From Amycolatopsis sp. NBRC 101858 (lineage in GTDB: Bacteria > Actinomycetota > Actinomycetes > Mycobacteriales > Pseudonocardiaceae): DNA of 64,000 nt. Numbering within the stretch: position 1 is the stretch's first letter; each line of letters begins with the position of its first letter. The position numbers were made by a program, and so were the translations under genes. The DNA lies in contig NZ_BSTD01000001.1 in NCBI RefSeq assembly GCF_030269325.1, positions 1,008,681 to 1,072,680 on the forward strand, in the 5' to 3' direction. Below are positions 8,114-16,822 of the stretch, piece by piece. The notes under the pieces are model-generated. The model did no database searches and was not told the origin of the DNA. It saw nothing but the letters and a program-made list of their open reading frames with translations.

Positions 8114-11100
8114 GCGGCGCCGGGCCGGGACCGCCGTCAGCAGCGTGAACAGCACCGCCGCCAGCTGGGCGAGCAGCAGCAGGTTCCGTTCCGTCCCCGG
8201 GAACTCGACCGTCACCTCGGACGACGTCGGCGGCACCGACACCGCCACCTGGTGCCCCCAGGCCGGCACGATCGGGACGCTCTTGCCGCCCACCGACGCC
8301 TTCCAGCCCGCTTCCTGCTCCGCCGCCAGCACCAGCAGCCGCCCGGTCGGGCCGTCCGAAACGCGCACCCGCACGTCCGGCAGGCCCGCCTGGACCGGGG
8401 CCACGCCCGGCGCGTTCCCGGGCGCGCCGCCGCCCGTCACCGCCGCCTTCGCCTGCTCCGGGGAGATCAAGATCACCTGGCCGGCCGGTGGGAGCAGCCG
8501 GAGCACGGCGCGGCCGTCGGACGTCGGCGCGGCCACCGACACCAGGTCCTTCGCCAGGGGCACGTACGCCTGCGGGTCGACGCCCGCCGGCAGCACCACG
8601 AACTGCACCCCGGAGGCGGCCGCGGCGGCGAACGCGCGCTGGACCGCCGCCGCGTCGCCCTGGCCGAGGTCGCGGCGCCACGCCGCCAGCCGGGCCGGGG
8701 TGCCGGGCGTCGGGGCCAGTTCGTCGTCGCCGTAGTGGGGCAGGCGGCCGCCGATCTGGCGGGTCGCGTCCGTCGCGAGGTCCAGGACCGACCGGCCGGA
8801 CGCCGACACCTCCGCCGACACCTCGGGCGCGAGCGAAGGCCGTTCACCCGCGCGAAGCGGACCCTGGCCGCCGACGACCACCGCGCCGGCCGCCAGCGCG
8901 AGGAACACCACGACCCCGGCGACCGCGAACACCTTGGGCAGCCACGGCGACGGCACCCCGGCCGAACCACCGCGCTGCCACGAGCCGAGCACGACCCACA
9001 GCAACCCGGCGCCGACGATCAGCAGCGGCACGCCCGCGTAGCCGTGCGCGGGTGATCCACCCTGCATCGGCGTCGCCGTCACCAGCCGCACCAGCACCAG
9101 GCCGCCGGCCCCCAGCGCGGCCAGCGCGAGCCCGCCCGCCGCGAGCTTCGTCGGGCGGACGACGATCGCGATCAGGGCCGCCGCGATCACCGCGACGCCG
9201 ATCGGCCACGCGCCCGGCCCGCCCGGGTCGAGCCCGGCCAGATCGGTGCCGGACACCACCGCGGCCGCGCCGCCGAGCCCCTGCACCAGCAGCTCCGGGT
9301 GCCGAAGCAGCACCGTCGGCCACGGCAGCAGCAACGCCAGCGGCAGCAGCACCACGATGCCGACCGACGCGATCCGCCGCGCCAGTCCGGTCGGCGCGGG
9401 CAGCACGACGAACCCGACCAGCAGCCCGGCGAGCGCGAGCCCGTGCGCCAGCGGGGAGAACGCGCCGAGCAGCGCGACCCCGAACGCCGAGAGCGCCGAC
9501 ACGTGCAGCCACCGCGTGTCCGCCCGGACCAGCAGCCCGGCGATGCCCGCCGCCACGAGCGGCAGCGCGAGGTGCACCACGACGACGTCGAGCCGGCCCT
9601 GCGCCACCCCGGCGGTCGCGGCGGGCAGCAGCGCGTAGGTCGCGGCGACGACCGCGCGGACCCAGCGGCGCACGCGCAGCCGCCGCGTCGCCGCGTACGC
9701 GCTCAGCGCGGCCAGCGGGATGTCGCCGAGGAGCAGGATCGCCACCAGCGCGGCCGGGCCGCCGATCGGGGCGAACACCGCGCCGAGCGTGCCGAGCACC
9801 GGCAGCGTCGCCGACGCGGGCGCGCCGGTGCCGCCGGCGATCGCGTGCCACGGCGTCAGGTACGACGACCAGAGTTCGCCGAGCCCGCCGACCGGCAGCA
9901 GCTTGCCGCCGAAGAGGTCGAGGCCGAGCCGGGCGCGGTTGACCACCAGGCCCAGCGCGGTCATCACGACGAGCAGCACCACCGGCGGCGCGAAGATCGT
10001 CGCCGCGAGCACGCGCCGCCGGTTCACCTCGACGAAGACGATCTCCGGTTCGGGCTCCTCGACGACGGTGACGTCGGTGTCTTCGAGGACCGGTTCCGGT
10101 GCCGCGGTTTCCGGCAGCGCGACGGCGACGAGCGTGCCCGGCTTGCGCAGCCCGTTCCCCCGCGAGCTGAGCCCGCGCAGGGCGCCCGCGGGCAGCGCGT
10201 CCGGCCCGACGGGACGGGTTTCACGCGCGTCGAGCGCCTCGGGCGTTACCCACGCCGACTCGGTTTCGACGGTTTCGGGCACGCGGCCGAGCGCGACGTC
10301 TTCCTCGACGCCGCGGCGGACCAGCCCGACGACGCCGGCTCGCACGGCGTTGCGCAAGCGCGTCCCGCGTCCGGTGAAGAGCCCGCGAACCGTGCCAGGC
10401 CGCGGATTCCGCCGCCGGCGGGCGCGGGCGGCGCGCAATCCGCCGCGTCCACTGAGGAGGTACGTCGCGGCGGAGAACTCGGCCCGCGCTTCGCCGGTGC
10501 GGCGCAGCAGGACGAAGGCCAGCGCGCGCAGCAGCGAGAGCAGCGGGAGCCGGATCATCCCCAGCCAGAAGGAAAACGGCGAGCAGTTCACGAGGAACAC
10601 CCGCAGCCCGTGAGCGCGGTTCGCGGTCGCGAGCGGGGCGGCGACGGCGTCCGCCGCGCGCTGCCCGGTGGTGACGGCGCGCGCGTGGCGCACCCGCGCG
10701 GTCGGCACGGAGAGGACGAGCCCGCCGGCGGCGTTCGCCCGCCAGCCGAAGTCGAGATCCTCGCGCAGCAACGGGAAATCGGGGTCGAAGCCGCCGAGGT
10801 CGTCCCAGGCGTCGCGGCGGACGAGGGAGCCGGCGCTGGGCACGGCGAGCACCTCGGCCGGCTCTTCGCCGAGCGCGGCGATCTGCTGGCGGTGCCCGGA
10901 GGCGTCGGTCGACAGGCCGGCTTCGACGATCAGCCGCGGGTCGGTCCAGTCGAGGCCCAGCGAGCCGAGCACGGTCGCCGACGGGGTTTTGGTGGCGACG
11001 CGCAGGAGTTCGTCGAGGCAGTCGGGCTCGGGCGCGCAGTCGTCGTGCAGCAGCCACAGCCACGAACCGGGGTCGCCCCACCGCTCGGTGGCGTGCTCGA

Positions 11101-11383
11101 CGGCTCCGGCGACCGCGGCGGCGAAGCCGGTATCACCTGAAAGTGTGATGACGCCCGAGAGCACGGGCACGGAGTCCGGGCCGGGATCTTCGGCGGCCTC
11201 GGCGAGCAGCCGCGGGGTCGCGTCGGTGGAACCGGTGTCCACGGCGAGCACGTGCCGGGGCCGGACAGTGCTGCGGCGCAACGAAGAAAGCGCCAGCGGC
11301 AGCCAGTTCTCGCCGTTGTGACAGACCACAATGGCCAGAACGGGCGCGGTGCGCAGGACGGGCGGCGCGGCGGTGCGGGGCAA
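8108..11383 (-). CDS. Family 2 glycosyltransferase with large C-terminal membrane region
   Basis: 1091 residues. N-terminal GT-A domain (about 1-280): IVVCHNGENWLPLALSSL, AVDTGSTD, LHDDCAPEPD as the nucleotide/metal Asp motif, and LREDLDFGWRANAAGG. From about residue 460 there are roughly a dozen membrane segments and a C-terminal extracytoplasmic domain, with a last TM near the end. This architecture fits a cell-envelope sugar transferase using an intracellular activated donor; the acceptor is unknown. The TTG start has GGAG six bases upstream. It follows whiB2 on the same strand; next to the mannose genes, a mannose-containing polymer is possible but unproven. Confidence 0.85.
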   Translation of the reverse strand: MPRTAAPPVLRTAPVLAIVVCHNGENWLPLALSSLRRSTVRPRHVLAVDTGSTDATPRLLAEAAEDPGPDSVPVLSGVITLSGDTGFAAAVAGAVEHATERWGDPGSWLWLLHDDCAPEPDCLDELLRVATKTPSATVLGSLGLDWTDPRLIVEAGLSTDASGHRQQIAALGEEPAEVLAVPSAGSLVRRDAWDDLGGFDPDFPLLREDLDFGWRANAAGGLVLSVPTARVRHARAVTTGQRAADAVAAPLATANRAHGLRVFLVNCSPFSFWLGMIRLPLLSLLRALAFVLLRRTGEARAEFSAATYLLSGRGGLRAARARRRRNPRPGTVRGLFTGRGTRLRNAVRAGVVGLVRRGVEEDVALGRVPETVETESAWVTPEALDARETRPVGPDALPAGALRGLSSRGNGLRKPGTLVAVALPETAAPEPVLEDTDVTVVEEPEPEIVFVEVNRRRVLAATIFAPPVVLLVVMTALGLVVNRARLGLDLFGGKLLPVGGLGELWSSYLTPWHAIAGGTGAPASATLPVLGTLGAVFAPIGGPAALVAILLLGDIPLAALSAYAATRRLRVRRWVRAVVAATYALLPAATAGVAQGRLDVVVVHLALPLVAAGIAGLLVRADTRWLHVSALSAFGVALLGAFSPLAHGLALAGLLVGFVVLPAPTGLARRIASVGIVVLLPLALLLPWPTVLLRHPELLVQGLGGAAAVVSGTDLAGLDPGGPGAWPIGVAVIAAALIAIVVRPTKLAAGGLALAALGAGGLVLVRLVTATPMQGGSPAHGYAGVPLLIVGAGLLWVVLGSWQRGGSAGVPSPWLPKVFAVAGVVVFLALAAGAVVVGGQGPLRAGERPSLAPEVSAEVSASGRSVLDLATDATRQIGGRLPHYGDDELAPTPGTPARLAAWRRDLGQGDAAAVQRAFAAAAASGVQFVVLPAGVDPQAYVPLAKDLVSVAAPTSDGRAVLRLLPPAGQVILISPEQAKAAVTGGGAPGNAPGVAPVQAGLPDVRVRVSDGPTGRLLVLAAEQEAGWKASVGGKSVPIVPAWGHQVAVSVPPTSSEVTVEFPGTERNLLLLAQLAAVLFTLLTAVPARRRP

Positions 11384-11445
11384 CGAACGCTCCAGATCAG
11401 GCGGCGGATCGGTGCGGCCACCCTACGGCCCCGGTCCGTCACCCG

Positions 11446-11509
11446 GTGGTGAACCCACGCCGAGCGTTCACCACGTGGAATCACCGGTGACGCCACGCAT
11501 CACCGGTGA
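11446..11509. promoter_or_regulatory. Hairpin and two TCACCGGTGA palindromes between whiB2 and the glycosyltransferase
   Basis: GTGGTGAAC (11446-11454) pairs with GTTCACCAC (11466-11474). The 10-base palindrome TCACCGGTGA occurs at 11481-11490 and again at 11500-11509, 19 bases apart. These lie just after the whiB2 stop and before the glycosyltransferase start, so they could end whiB2 transcription or bind a dimeric regulator of the glycosyltransferase. Confidence 0.4.
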
Positions 11510-11517
11510 GACCCCCT

Positions 11518-11844
11518 CTAGACAGCGCGTTTCTTCAGCTTCCGGCGCTCCCGCTCGGACAGACCGCCCCAGATGCCGAAGCGCTCGTCCTTGGCCAGCG
11601 CGTACTCAAGGCACTCGTCCTTGACCTCGCAACCCAGGCAGATCCGCTTGGCTTCGCGGGTGGAACCGCCCTTCTCGGGGAAGAACGCCTCCGGGTCCGT
11701 CTGCGCGCACAGGGCGCGTTCCTGCCAATCCTGCTCTTCCTCGGTGGCATCGATGAGCTCGGTGAGATCTCCCAGAGCCTGCTCCGGGATCTCGCCCCAA
11801 CCCATGACGTGCCCCCATTCCTTACCATCGGCTTCCAACCGCAC
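11518..11844 (-). CDS. whiB2: WhiB-family iron-sulfur transcriptional regulator, WhiB2/WhmD type
   Basis: 108 residues from GTG 11844, which has GAGGAGG upstream; a later ATG (MGWGEIPEQ) is possible. Four cysteines (46, 69, 72, 78) form the C-x22-C-x2-C-x5-C cluster ligand set, followed by the turn FGIWGGLSERERRKLKKR that contacts the sigma factor and DNA. WhiB2/WhmD controls septation and division in relatives. Located near manB and DUF3499 as in Rv3257c-Rv3260c. Its upstream region is shared with the divergent protease gene. Confidence 0.93.
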   Translation of the reverse strand: MRLEADGKEWGHVMGWGEIPEQALGDLTELIDATEEEQDWQERALCAQTDPEAFFPEKGGSTREAKRICLGCEVKDECLEYALAKDERFGIWGGLSERERRKLKKRAV

Positions 11845-12051
11845 GTCCGCCTCCTCGCTCCCTAGCACTCCCCAGGCTGGCGGTGGTGAAACGACACTCG
11901 CTGTCCCCTCGACAACGAATGACATCACTGTGATTACACCCGTGTAGTGCGGTCAGGTCAAGCGGAGTAGCGAGTTCGGGGGACGTTCGGGCCCGACCGC
12001 GCAAGGGGACACGCCGGTAACTTCACACCGGGCATACGGAAGACTGGAAGC
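11845..12051. promoter_or_regulatory. Divergent promoter region of whiB2 and the site-2 protease
   Basis: A 207-base spacer. The only clear symmetry is ATCACTGTGAT at 11924-11934, an 11-base palindrome 80 bases before the whiB2 start. No confident -10/-35 pair could be fixed. Confidence 0.35.
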
Positions 12052-12828
12052 GTGCAGAAGTCAGCAGTGCGTCCCAGCCCGGTCTTCCTCGGCATCCTCG
12101 CGCTCACCGTCGCCGGTGGCGTGATGGCCGCGTTCGGTGACATCAACACCGTTTTCGTCCGCGACCGCGACCCGCTGCTCATCGCCGGGGTCGTGATCTT
12201 CGTCGCCGCCGGCTGGGTGGCGTCGCTGTCGCTGCACGAGTTCGGCCACGCGATGGTCGCCTACCGCGGCGGTGACTACAGCGTCGCCCACAAGGGTTAC
12301 CTGACGCTGGACGTGCGGAAGTACACCGACCCGGTCCTGTCGATCATCCTGCCGCTGATCTTCCTGATCATCGGCGGCATCCCGCTCCCGGGCGGCGCGG
12401 TCTGGATCAACCGCGGCGCGCTGCGGTCGCGCGGGACGTCGTCGTGGGTGTCGCTGGCCGGGCCGCTGAGCAACCTCGCGGTCGGCGCGGCGCTGGCCCT
12501 GGTCGTGTCGCTGGTCCCGATGGCGGGCGGCCTGGTGATCGCGATGTCCTACCTGGCGCTGCTCCAGATCGTGACGTTCCTGTTGAACATCCTCCCGATC
12601 CCGGGCCTCGACGGCTGGGGCGCGATCGAGCCGTACCTCCCGCCGCGGGCGCGCGAGCTCGGCGCCAAGGTGCGCCCCTGGGCGCCGATCATCCTGTTCG
12701 CGATCCTGTGGTTCTTCCGCCCGGCGAACGCGGCCCTGTGGAACGCCTCGTACGCGATCTTCGGTGCCTTCGGCGGCTACGTGGACGGTGCCCAGATCGG
12801 GTTCAGCGTGTTCCAGTTCTGGAACTGA
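12052..12828 (+). CDS. Site-2 protease family zinc metalloprotease
   Basis: 258 residues, mostly hydrophobic. The intramembrane zinc protease motifs are present: SLHEFGHAMVA (HExxH) near residue 62 and NILPIPGLDGWGAIEPYL (the NxxPxPxLDG motif supplying the third ligand) near 180. About six membrane segments and no PDZ domain, as in the short S2P group. Substrates are unknown; family members cleave membrane-bound anti-sigma factors or stress proteins. GTG start at 12052. Confidence 0.88.
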   Translation: MQKSAVRPSPVFLGILALTVAGGVMAAFGDINTVFVRDRDPLLIAGVVIFVAAGWVASLSLHEFGHAMVAYRGGDYSVAHKGYLTLDVRKYTDPVLSIILPLIFLIIGGIPLPGGAVWINRGALRSRGTSSWVSLAGPLSNLAVGAALALVVSLVPMAGGLVIAMSYLALLQIVTFLLNILPIPGLDGWGAIEPYLPPRARELGAKVRPWAPIILFAILWFFRPANAALWNASYAIFGAFGGYVDGAQIGFSVFQFWN

Positions 12829-12856
12829 GGTTTGCGCCGGGCACCGCGCGGGAAGA

Positions 12857-13636
12857 TCAGGTGCGGTGCTCGGTCAGCCAGGCGTGTGCCCGCTTCCAGA
12901 CTTCGCGCAGCCCCGACCGCTCGCCCAGGTAGTCCCCCGCCGCGCCGACGACCGGCAGCATGCCGAGGGCCCGGTGGAGGAGGTTGCCGCGCGGCCGCTT
13001 CTCCAGTTCCTCGGTGATCCCGAGGAGCCCGCGCCCGAGCCGCCACAGCGTGCCCGCCGCCGCCTTCACCGTCGCCTTGCCGTGCTTCTTCTCCGACGCC
13101 GTCAGCTCTTCGGTCAGCCTGGCGGCTTCCTCCGCCTCCGCCGCTTCGTCGTGCTCCGGGTGCCTGCCCGCCGCGAGGTCGGCGTCGATCTCCCGCTCGA
13201 ACAGCACCGAGGCGATCAGCCGCACCCGCGTGCCCACGTCCGTCACGCCGTACTCGCCGGCGATCGCGCACAGCAGCAGCCCCTGCGACGCCGCCCCGAG
13301 CGTGTCCTGCACCGGCAGCCGGTCGGCCAGCGCGCCGCCCAGGCCCGGGATCGACGTCAGCAGCGCCGTGAACCGGCCGACGCGGTTCATCCACCAGCTC
13401 GACCGGTCGTAGCCCGTCATCCGCGCCCACGCGGCCGTGCCCGGCACCTTCACCGACGTCACGCCGTGGATCAGCTTCGCCTTCAGCCCGGACTCGACCT
13501 CGGCCAGGTCGTCGGCCGCGCGCGCCTGCAGGCCGAACGGGTCGGACTCCCGCAGCGCGTCGAGCATCGGCCCGCACGCCCGCACGAACGGCCGCAGCAC
13601 CGCCACGACCTGCTTGTCGGAGATCGCCTCAGCCAC
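12857..13636 (-). CDS. Conserved hypothetical protein, soluble, EcsC-like character
   Basis: 259 residues from GTG 13636, which has AAGGAG nine bases upstream. Helical protein with VPGTAAWARMTGYDRSSWWMNRVG in the first third, a glycine-rich hydrophobic stretch (LTSIPGLGGALADRLPVQDTLG), a charged EADEAA-type segment and a basic C-terminus. The GLGG/ADRLP region is reminiscent of EcsC-type proteins but I cannot assign it firmly. Start overlaps the stop of the upstream membrane protein gene by 8 bases, so it is co-transcribed with mshB. Confidence 0.7.
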   Translation of the reverse strand: MAEAISDKQVVAVLRPFVRACGPMLDALRESDPFGLQARAADDLAEVESGLKAKLIHGVTSVKVPGTAAWARMTGYDRSSWWMNRVGRFTALLTSIPGLGGALADRLPVQDTLGAASQGLLLCAIAGEYGVTDVGTRVRLIASVLFEREIDADLAAGRHPEHDEAAEAEEAARLTEELTASEKKHGKATVKAAAGTLWRLGRGLLGITEELEKRPRGNLLHRALGMLPVVGAAGDYLGERSGLREVWKRAHAWLTEHRT

Positions 13637-14024
13637 GTCCCGGACTCCTTCCCGCGGCGGCGCGGCCCAGCCCGCCACCGAGCACCAGCGCACCCGGCAG
13701 CGCGCTCGCGCCGAGCAGCACCAGCGCGCGCCAGTCCTGGATCAGCACCAGGTCGCCGCCCGGGCCCAGCAGGCCGACGCCGAACACGACGACGACCCAC
13801 ACCACCAGGGGTACCCACGAAAGCCCGGGCCGCACCAGCTTCGCCGTGGTCGACACCAACCACGGCGTGGTGACGGCGCCGACGACGACCGTCACCGGCA
13901 GCGGCACGACGCCGATCCGCAGCGGCAGGAAGAACAGCTCCAGCACGGCCAGCAGCACCGTGTCGAAGGCGAGCAGCAGCAGGAACAGCCTCTGCTCCCA
14001 GGTCAGCGGCTCGGGCACCGTCAC
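13629..14024 (-). CDS. Membrane protein linked to mshB (Rv1171-like position)
   Basis: 131 residues, GTG start overlapping the mshB stop by four bases (GTGA). Four predicted membrane helices: LFLLLLAFDTVLLAVLELFF, PVTVVVGAVTTPWLV, WVPLVVWVVVVFGVGLLGP and ALVLLGASALPGALVLG. A small membrane protein directly follows mshB in mycobacteria (Rv1170-Rv1171); function unknown. Confidence 0.8.
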   Translation of the reverse strand: MTVPEPLTWEQRLFLLLLAFDTVLLAVLELFFLPLRIGVVPLPVTVVVGAVTTPWLVSTTAKLVRPGLSWVPLVVWVVVVFGVGLLGPGGDLVLIQDWRALVLLGASALPGALVLGGGLGRAAAGRSPGRG

Positions 14025-14863
14025 AGCCCGCCGAACAGGTCGTCCGCCGCGCCGCCGGCCGGGCCGTGGGCGAGGACGAAGGAGTCGTGCGCCGGGATCG
14101 GCTGGGCGACCTCGTTCGTCAGCGCGAAGTACGGGACGTCGCCGCCGACCACGGCCAGCTGCGTCGCGTGCGCACGCAAGGCCGCCAGCTTCGCCGGGAC
14201 GTATGCGGCGACGTCGAGCTTCGTCGTGATCTCCTCGTCCGGCGTCACCGGCAGCTCGTCGTCGGGCGGCACGGGGTACTCGGGCTCGCCGGCCCGCAGC
14301 GCGGCCAGCCCGGTGCGCATCGCGTCACGCGACGTGACGGTGTGGAACACCCGCATCACCGACTCCGCGCTCGGGGCCGCGGCCATGGTGATCTCGTGGG
14401 CGCGGATGTGGTCGGGGTGCCCGTAGCCGCCGAAGGCGTCGTAGGTGACGACGACCTGGGGCCGCACCTCGTCGAGGATCTCCGCCAGCTGCCCGGCCTG
14501 CTCCTCGGCGCTCCCCCCGGTGAACGCGCGCGGGTGCGCGGCCGACGGCGTGCCCGCCATGCCCGAATCGCGCCACCGGCCGATCCCGCCCAGATAACGA
14601 TGTCGTGACACCCCCAGCGCGGCGCACGCGGCCTTCAGCTCGGCGACGCGGTAGCCACCCAGCTGGTCGGCCGCCCAGGCGCCCAGCCCGGCCAGCTCGG
14701 GCAAGCCGGCCATGATCTCGCCCTCTTCACCGAGCGTGCAGGTCACGACGGTCACCTCGGCACCTTCGGCGGCGTATCGTGCGATCGTGGCGCCGGTGGT
14801 GATGCTCTCGTCGTCGGGATGGGCGTGGACGAGCAGCAGCCTGCGCGGTACCGGGGAGATCAC
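14021..14863 (-). CDS. mshB: N-acetyl-1-D-myo-inositol-2-amino-2-deoxy-glucopyranoside deacetylase
   Basis: 280 residues from GTG 14863, just ahead of the conserved core. Deacetylates GlcNAc-inositol, the second committed step of mycothiol synthesis, in the cytoplasm. The LmbE/PIG-L zinc motifs are clear: LLLVHAHPDDESITTG (His, Asp-Asp) near residue 10 and FGGYGHPDHIRAH near 145. No Shine-Dalgarno is evident, so the mRNA may be leaderless. It heads the mshB-membrane protein-12857 operon and diverges from the ABC ATPase with 113 bases between. Confidence 0.93.
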   Translation of the reverse strand: MISPVPRRLLLVHAHPDDESITTGATIARYAAEGAEVTVVTCTLGEEGEIMAGLPELAGLGAWAADQLGGYRVAELKAACAALGVSRHRYLGGIGRWRDSGMAGTPSAAHPRAFTGGSAEEQAGQLAEILDEVRPQVVVTYDAFGGYGHPDHIRAHEITMAAAPSAESVMRVFHTVTSRDAMRTGLAALRAGEPEYPVPPDDELPVTPDEEITTKLDVAAYVPAKLAALRAHATQLAVVGGDVPYFALTNEVAQPIPAHDSFVLAHGPAGGAADDLFGGL

Positions 14864-14976
14864 GGGTTGAGCGTAATTCCCGTGCTCCGACCTTCGTCGG
14901 GGACACCCTCGGTTATCCTCGCGCGAGTCGCGACCGCCGCGTCGCGATCGTCTGTACCCCCACGAAGGGCATCTTG

Positions 14977-16758
14977 GTGAGCACTGAAGCAACTTCGGCG
15001 GACGTCGCCGGCGTGTCCGGTTCGGTCCTGTCGATCTCCGACCTGAGCGTGTCGTTCCAGACCGAGGACGGCGTCGTGGACGCCGTCAAGGGCATCGGGT
15101 TCGACGTGCAGCCCGGCGAGATCGTCGCCGTGGTCGGGGAGTCCGGGTCCGGCAAGTCCGTCACGTCGATGTCGGTGCTGGGCCTGCTGCCCAAGACCAG
15201 CCGGATCGCCGGCGAGCTGCGCCTCGGCGAACGCAACCTGGCGGATCTCAAAGACAAGGAAATGCAGAAGATCCGCGGCAACCAGGTCGCGATGATCTTC
15301 CAGGAGCCGATGACCGCGCTGAACCCGGTCTACACGGTCGGCTGGCAGCTGCGCGAGGCCCTGCGCTCGCACCTCGACATCTCCAAGGCCGCCGCGGACA
15401 AGCGCGCGGTCGAACTGCTCGACATGGTCGGCATCCCGAACCCGGAGCTGCGGTTCAAGCAGTACCCGCACCAGCTCTCGGGCGGTCTGCGCCAGCGCGT
15501 CGTCATCGCGATGGCCATCTCCTGCGACCCGAAGGTGATCATCGCCGACGAGCCGACCACCGCGCTCGACGTCACCGTGCAGGCGGAGATCCTCGGCCTG
15601 CTGCGCAAGCTGCGGGACACCCTCGACACGGCGATCGTGCTGATCACCCACGACATGGGCGTCGTCGCCGACATGGCCGACCGCGTCATCGTGATGTACC
15701 AGGGCGAGATCGTCGAAGAGGCCCCGTCGCGCGAGCTGTTCGCGTCGCCGAAGGAGGACTACACCCGGCGGCTGCTGGCCGCGGTGCCGGTGCTGGGCCA
15801 GCGCCCGGAGGGGCGCCGCCTGCTCGACGACGCCGGGATCGCCTCCGACAGCACCGAGGCGGCCAAGATCGCCGAGGAGATCCGGCTGGCCGACGCCGAG
15901 CTCGAGGCCGTGATCGAGGAGGCCGCGCCGGCCCTCGAGATCAAGAACCTGGTGCTCGAGTACCCGGGCCGTCGCGGTCAGGGCAAGAACCGCGCGGTGG
16001 ACGACGTCTCGCTGACCATCGCCAAGGGCGAGATCGTCGGCCTGGTCGGCGAGTCCGGCTCGGGCAAGACGACCGTCGGGCGCTGCGCCGTCGGCCTGCT
16101 CCAGGCCACCCAGGGCACCATCGCGATCGCGGGCAAGGACATCACGAAGATGTCCGCGAAGGAGCTTCGCCCGCTTCGCCGGTACTTCTCGATCGTGTTC
16201 CAGGACCCGGCGTCCACGCTGGACCCGAAGATGACGATCGGCGAGTCGATCGCCGAGCCGATGGTGCTGCACAAGGTGCTGGCCGGCAAGGAGCTCTCGG
16301 CCCGCGTGCGTTCGCTGCTCGACAAGGTCGAGCTGGGCGGGCACTACATGAACCGCTACCCGCACGAGCTTTCCGGCGGCCAGCGCCAGCGCGTGGCGAT
16401 CGCCCGGGCGCTGTCCCTGGACCCGGCGCTGCTCATCGCGGACGAGCCGACGTCGGCACTGGACGTGTCGGTGCAGGCCCGCGTGCTGGACCTGTTCCTC
16501 GACCTGCAGCAGTCGCTGCAGTTCGCGTGCCTGTTCATCAGCCACGACCTGGCGGTGGTCGACCTGCTCGCCGACCGCGTCGCGGTGATGCAGCACGGCA
16601 AGCTGGTCGAGATCGGCACGCGCGACCAGGTGCTGCACTCGCCCCAGCAGGACTACACGCGCCGCCTGCTGTCGGCGGCGCCGGTCGCGGACCCGGTGCT
16701 GCAGGCCGAGCGCCGTGCGGCCTGGGAGGCCGGCAAGCTGGCCCCCGTCGCCGACTGA
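14977..16758 (+). CDS. Peptide/nickel-type ABC transporter, fused double ATP-binding protein (DppD-DppF type)
   Basis: 593 residues with two complete nucleotide-binding domains. NBD1 (about 15-270): GESGSGKS, LSGGLRQRV, VIIADEPTTALD. NBD2 (about 320-565): GESGSGKTT, LSGGQRQRV, LLIADEPTSALD. Each ends in the oligopeptide-transporter tail (EDYTRRLL, QDYTRRLL). It energises uptake of oligopeptides or similar solutes, presumably with the permeases and lipoprotein encoded convergently on the other strand. GTG 14977 is preferred to the TTG three bases earlier because GAAGGG is then seven bases upstream. Confidence 0.93.
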   Translation: MSTEATSADVAGVSGSVLSISDLSVSFQTEDGVVDAVKGIGFDVQPGEIVAVVGESGSGKSVTSMSVLGLLPKTSRIAGELRLGERNLADLKDKEMQKIRGNQVAMIFQEPMTALNPVYTVGWQLREALRSHLDISKAAADKRAVELLDMVGIPNPELRFKQYPHQLSGGLRQRVVIAMAISCDPKVIIADEPTTALDVTVQAEILGLLRKLRDTLDTAIVLITHDMGVVADMADRVIVMYQGEIVEEAPSRELFASPKEDYTRRLLAAVPVLGQRPEGRRLLDDAGIASDSTEAAKIAEEIRLADAELEAVIEEAAPALEIKNLVLEYPGRRGQGKNRAVDDVSLTIAKGEIVGLVGESGSGKTTVGRCAVGLLQATQGTIAIAGKDITKMSAKELRPLRRYFSIVFQDPASTLDPKMTIGESIAEPMVLHKVLAGKELSARVRSLLDKVELGGHYMNRYPHELSGGQRQRVAIARALSLDPALLIADEPTSALDVSVQARVLDLFLDLQQSLQFACLFISHDLAVVDLLADRVAVMQHGKLVEIGTRDQVLHSPQQDYTRRLLSAAPVADPVLQAERRAAWEAGKLAPVAD

Positions 16759-16771
16759 GGCCCTGACGCAC

Positions 16772-16805
16772 GAAGGCCGCCACCCGGGCTCGGGTGGCGG
16801 CCTTC
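16772..16805. terminator. Bidirectional hairpin terminator between convergent transporter genes
   Basis: Perfect 14-base stem: GAAGGCCGCCACCC (16772-16785) with GGGTGGCGGCCTTC (16792-16805), loop GGGCTC. It sits 13 bases after the ATPase stop and 17 bases past the permease stop on the opposite strand. Confidence 0.85.
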
Positions 16806-16822
16806 GCCGGTTTCGGGGCGAC

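Noticed and set aside
10221..11081. Separate gene inside the glycosyltransferase region
   Set aside because: Arg-rich out-of-phase frame; the 1091-residue frame carries all glycosyltransferase motifs.
11924..11934. BldD or CRP site in front of whiB2
   Set aside because: ATCACTGTGAT is symmetric but its half-site spacing fits neither consensus.
14860..16638. 592-codon minus-strand frame under the double ATPase
   Set aside because: His/Arg/Gln-rich antisense shadow; the sense frame has all ABC motifs.
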